A stretch of 7,106 nt of DNA from JAWLDV01 sp046537975. Lineage in GTDB: Bacteria > Desulfobacterota > Desulfobulbia > Desulfobulbales > SURF-16. Within the stretch, counting starts at the first letter, position 1. Each line of letters starts with the position of its first letter. The notes beneath the pieces are model-generated. The model did no database searches, was not told where the DNA came from, and saw only the letters and a list, made by a program, of their open reading frames with translations. This document shows positions 5,763 to 7,106 of the stretch, one piece after another. Both the position numbers and the translations under genes were made by a program. The stretch is taken from contig JBKHJR010000087.1 of the NCBI GenBank assembly GCA_046537975.1, positions 1-7,106 of the forward strand. The letters are read 5' to 3'.

Positions 5763-6359
5763 CTTGGAAAGATTATTGGATATCAAGATTCATGGTACTG
5801 AAAAAGCATTAGTAAGTGCCCTGAAGAACAAGCTGTTGAATTCAAAGGGCATTGTTTCTATAGACGGTGTTGATGGTGTTGGTAAGACAACATTATCAGC
5901 CAAAATAGCCAAAGAACTATGCCTTTCAACTATTGAATTAGACGATTTCGTTCAAGAAAATAAAGGTGGTTACGTGAATTACATTGATTATGATCGTCTT
6001 TTAGATAAAATTATTTCCAACAAATTTGCGGTTATTGAAGGGATTTGCGTTTTACAAGTCCTGAATAAAATTCAGATACAGCCTGATGTAAGTGTATATA
6101 TCAAAGAAATTGATATATATGGCTTTTGTAATGGCCAAATTAAATATTTTCCGCCTTATCAGTCTGCTGATGAAGTAATAAATGACCGAAAGTCTAAAGG
6201 TTTTAGTGTTGAGTATGAAGCTGATGTAATCCGTTATCACTATAGTTTTAAACCACATGAAAACTCAGATTTTATTTTTCAAAGGCAAACTTAAGGCATA
6301 ACAAGCCGGGTGTAGGGGACGCTTCCCGCTGCGCTGCAAGCCCCCCCTGACCCGCAGCG
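5757..6359 (+). mobile_element. Integron gene cassette 3 (P-loop kinase-like protein)
   Basis: The 603-bp unit lies between cores GTTATGC (5756) and GTTAAAA (6359). GTTATGCC at its start (5756-5763) is the exact reverse complement of GGCATAAC (6295-6302) after its gene, so the two ends belong to one cassette. It holds a single gene filling nearly the whole unit. Confidence 0.8.
5776..6294 (+). CDS. P-loop NTPase, small-molecule kinase-like
   Basis: The product has a strong Walker A motif, SIDGVDGVGKTTLSAKIA, at about residues 29-46 of the 172-aa protein. ELDDF follows one strand later, and a hydrophobic Walker-B-like strand ending in Glu (FAVIEGICVL) comes after that. This order (P-loop, acidic DD, VIEG) resembles uridine kinase and related nucleoside or small-metabolite kinases of the P-loop kinase superfamily; the substrate cannot be read from sequence. 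No in-frame ATG or GTG exists in the cassette. The TTG at 5776 has a GGAAAG four bases upstream and is my choice; TTG at 5764 is possible. The open frame extends left to 5671, but that part would lie in the previous cassette's recombination site. The product is short for a uridine kinase (usually over 200 aa). The stop is one base before the attC inverse core. Confidence 0.75.
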   Translation: MDIKIHGTEKALVSALKNKLLNSKGIVSIDGVDGVGKTTLSAKIAKELCLSTIELDDFVQENKGGYVNYIDYDRLLDKIISNKFAVIEGICVLQVLNKIQIQPDVSVYIKEIDIYGFCNGQIKYFPPYQSADEVINDRKSKGFSVEYEADVIRYHYSFKPHENSDFIFQRQT

Positions 6360-6365
6360 TTAAAA
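6296..6365 (+). other. attC: attC recombination site of cassette 3
   Basis: The 70-bp site starts with GCATAAC (6296-6302) and ends with core GTTAAAA (6359-6365). Inside, CGGGT (6307-6311) pairs with ACCCG (6350-6354) and AGGGG (6314-6318) with CCCCT (6344-6348), separated by unpaired GT (6312-6313) opposite G6349. The GC-rich stem contrasts with the AT-rich gene before it. Recombination is expected between G6359 and T6360. Confidence 0.78.
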
Positions 6366-6379
6366 AATGGAGAGAGAAA

Positions 6380-6544
6380 ATGGCTTCTGTAGCTTATACA
6401 TGCACAAATTGCGAACAGACGGTAACCTTTGAAACGGAAGGTGCGACGATGTTTTTGATGGACGACAATGTTCCGAGGCCACCAACCTATGTGGTCAATT
6501 GTCCAAAATGCGGCACAAGAAATACAGTCACGGTTGAAAAATGA
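6380..6544 (+). CDS. Small zinc-ribbon protein
   Basis: The 54-aa product has two CxxC knuckles, CTNC (Cys8, Cys11) and CPKCGTRN (Cys41, Cys44), about 30 residues apart, the layout of a zinc ribbon. Beta-strand-like stretches flank them (TVTFET, TYVVNCP, NTVTVEK). Such small ribbons bind nucleic acid or protein partners; no specific role can be assigned. The run GGAGAGAG at 6369-6376 gives a good ribosome site for the ATG at 6380; another ATG at 6367 is in a different frame. Its TGA overlaps the ATG of the next gene (ATGA at 6541-6544), so translation of the two is probably coupled and the products may act together. Confidence 0.75.
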   Translation: MASVAYTCTNCEQTVTFETEGATMFLMDDNVPRPPTYVVNCPKCGTRNTVTVEK

Positions 6545-6966
6545 CTGGCGAAAAAGTTGTTCAGGGTAAATCTCGGGCAACCACCGAGGACGAGGCCTTT
6601 TATATTCAATGGGGCTACGAAACGGTCAAAGCTAACATTGTAACGGCTAATGAAGTTCTGAAGCTGCTAATAACTATCAATGCAGCGCTAATTGGCGGTG
6701 GAGCGGCTTTTCTCTATAAATCAGATGTGCCTGAAGGATTCCGAATAGCAATACTGGCCGCCTTCTTCATTGGGCTCACATTAGCATTCGCCGGGGTTTT
6801 CCCTAGAGAGTCAGCGATCGACATTCGGATGCCTGAAAAAATTAAAGCTCATAAAAATCGTGTGCTCAAAAGCAAAAGACGGTATCTGTGGGCTGCATCT
6901 ATATTTACGGTTTTCGGGTTATTGGCTTCAGCCATGGCTGTCAGCGGGATCCGCATCAGTTTTTAA
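6541..6966 (+). CDS. Hypothetical membrane protein, three transmembrane helices
   Basis: The 141-aa product has a hydrophilic N-terminus (about 1-38), then hydrophobic helices at about 40-60 (LKLLITINAALIGGGAAFLY), 67-87 (FRIAILAAFFIGLTLAFAGVF) and 117-138 (WAASIFTVFGLLASAMAVSGI). A basic loop (KIKAHKNRVLKSKRRY) separates helices 2 and 3 and by the positive-inside rule should be cytoplasmic. I know no named family. Small multi-helix proteins of this build occur as membrane-disrupting effectors in defence systems, but nothing here proves that. It starts within the stop codon of the zinc-ribbon gene (ATGA overlap) and has no strong ribosome site of its own, which supports coupling. Its TAA lies inside the attC inverse core, an economical end typical of cassettes. 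Confidence 0.78.
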   Translation: MTGEKVVQGKSRATTEDEAFYIQWGYETVKANIVTANEVLKLLITINAALIGGGAAFLYKSDVPEGFRIAILAAFFIGLTLAFAGVFPRESAIDIRMPEKIKAHKNRVLKSKRRYLWAASIFTVFGLLASAMAVSGIRISF

Positions 6967-7043
6967 CAAGGCCAAGCACTGCGCGGCTTTTTCGTTGCGG
7001 CTTCGCCTCCACTACAAAGCCGCGCGTGATGACAGCGTTATCA
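6961..7043 (+). other. attC: attC recombination site of cassette 4
   Basis: The 83-bp site starts with TTTTAAC (6961-6967), which includes the stop codon of the membrane protein gene, and ends with core GTTATCA (7037-7043). GCGCGGCTTT (6981-6990) pairs perfectly with AAAGCCGCGC (7016-7025), and CAC (6977-6979) with GTG (7026-7028), leaving T6980 extrahelical. Recombination is expected between G7037 and T7038. Confidence 0.82.
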
Positions 7044-7106
7044 GACAGTACCAGGGTTTACATACAGGGGACTTTCACCCCATAAGATCACGCCCATGCC
7101 GGGCGT
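7038..7106 (+). mobile_element. Start of integron cassette 5 (partial) with two tandem hairpins
   Basis: The 69 bp after the last core contain no start codon with a ribosome site that leads into a convincing gene. They hold two close inverted repeats: GGGG (7067-7070) with CCCC (7078-7081), and a perfect 6-bp stem ACGCCC (7090-7095) with GGGCGT (7101-7106) across a 5-base loop, ending exactly at the window edge. The rest of the cassette is outside the window. Confidence 0.5.

Larger units (their letters stand above)
6360..7037 (+). mobile_element. Integron gene cassette 4 (zinc ribbon + three-helix membrane protein)
   Basis: The 678-bp unit lies between cores GTTAAAA (6359) and GTTATCA (7037). 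GTTAAAAA at its start (6359-6366) is the exact reverse complement of TTTTTAAC (6960-6967) at its end. It carries two overlapping genes. Confidence 0.82.

Noticed and set aside
5671..5775. Upstream extension of the P-loop protein frame
   Set aside because: It crosses the recombination junction and covers a hairpin and an attC remnant, so it is very unlikely to be coding.
6888..7085. 65-aa frame across the end of cassette 4 and the start of cassette 5
   Set aside because: It begins inside the membrane protein gene, runs through the whole attC4 and has no ribosome site.
1..7106. CRISPR arrays, tRNA or rRNA genes, transposases
   Set aside because: I saw no regularly spaced repeats, no cloverleaf or rRNA-like segments, and no transposase or integrase motifs in any frame.

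Overview
The window joins two unlike halves. The left half (1 to about 3470) is ordinary, fairly GC-rich chromosomal DNA with four co-directional genes: the 3' end of an aspartate kinase (lysC), a citramalate synthase (cimA), a membrane-anchored ComEA-type helix-hairpin-helix protein and a short lysine 2,3-aminomutase-like radical SAM protein. Adjacent lysC and cimA is an arrangement known from Desulfobacterota ('deltaproteobacteria') such as Geobacter, so an anaerobic Desulfobacterota-like host is my best but modest-confidence guess; other phyla are not excluded.

A gene-free stretch (3469 to 3942) follows. It holds a stem-loop behind the kamA-like gene and, at its right end, a promoter-like TTGACA box embedded in three copies of CTGTCAA (two direct, one inverted).

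From 3943 to the end the DNA is more AT-rich and reads as an array of integron gene cassettes, all on the + strand. The main evidence is internal. In three of the four complete cassettes, the 7-8 bases at the cassette start (GTTCGGC 3942, GTTATGCC 5756, GTTAAAAA 6359) are exactly the reverse complement of the inverse core just after that cassette's last stop codon (GCCGAAC 5280, GGCATAAC 6295, TTTTTAAC 6960). That is expected when a cassette was once a circle with one attC site. The sites at 5280-5367, 6296-6365 and 6961-7043 fold as imperfect inverted repeats, two of them with clear extrahelical bases. The fourth site (near 5698-5762) lacks its 5' arm. No integrase gene or recognisable attI lies in the window, so this may be an integrase-less attC cluster (CALIN) or a displaced part of a larger integron.

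Cassette contents: (1) a 100-aa glycine-rich protein of unknown function plus a 314-aa TIR-domain protein with the catalytic glutamate and an uncharacterised C-terminal domain, a candidate NAD-depleting antiphage module; (2) a 91-aa two-helix membrane protein followed by a strong hairpin; (3) a P-loop kinase-like protein that has to use a TTG start; (4) a 54-aa zinc-ribbon protein coupled by an ATGA overlap to a 141-aa three-helix membrane protein; (5) the first 69 bp of a further cassette, with two tandem hairpins. The host genes show no sign of functional linkage to the cassettes. The most interesting element is the two-gene TIR cassette.
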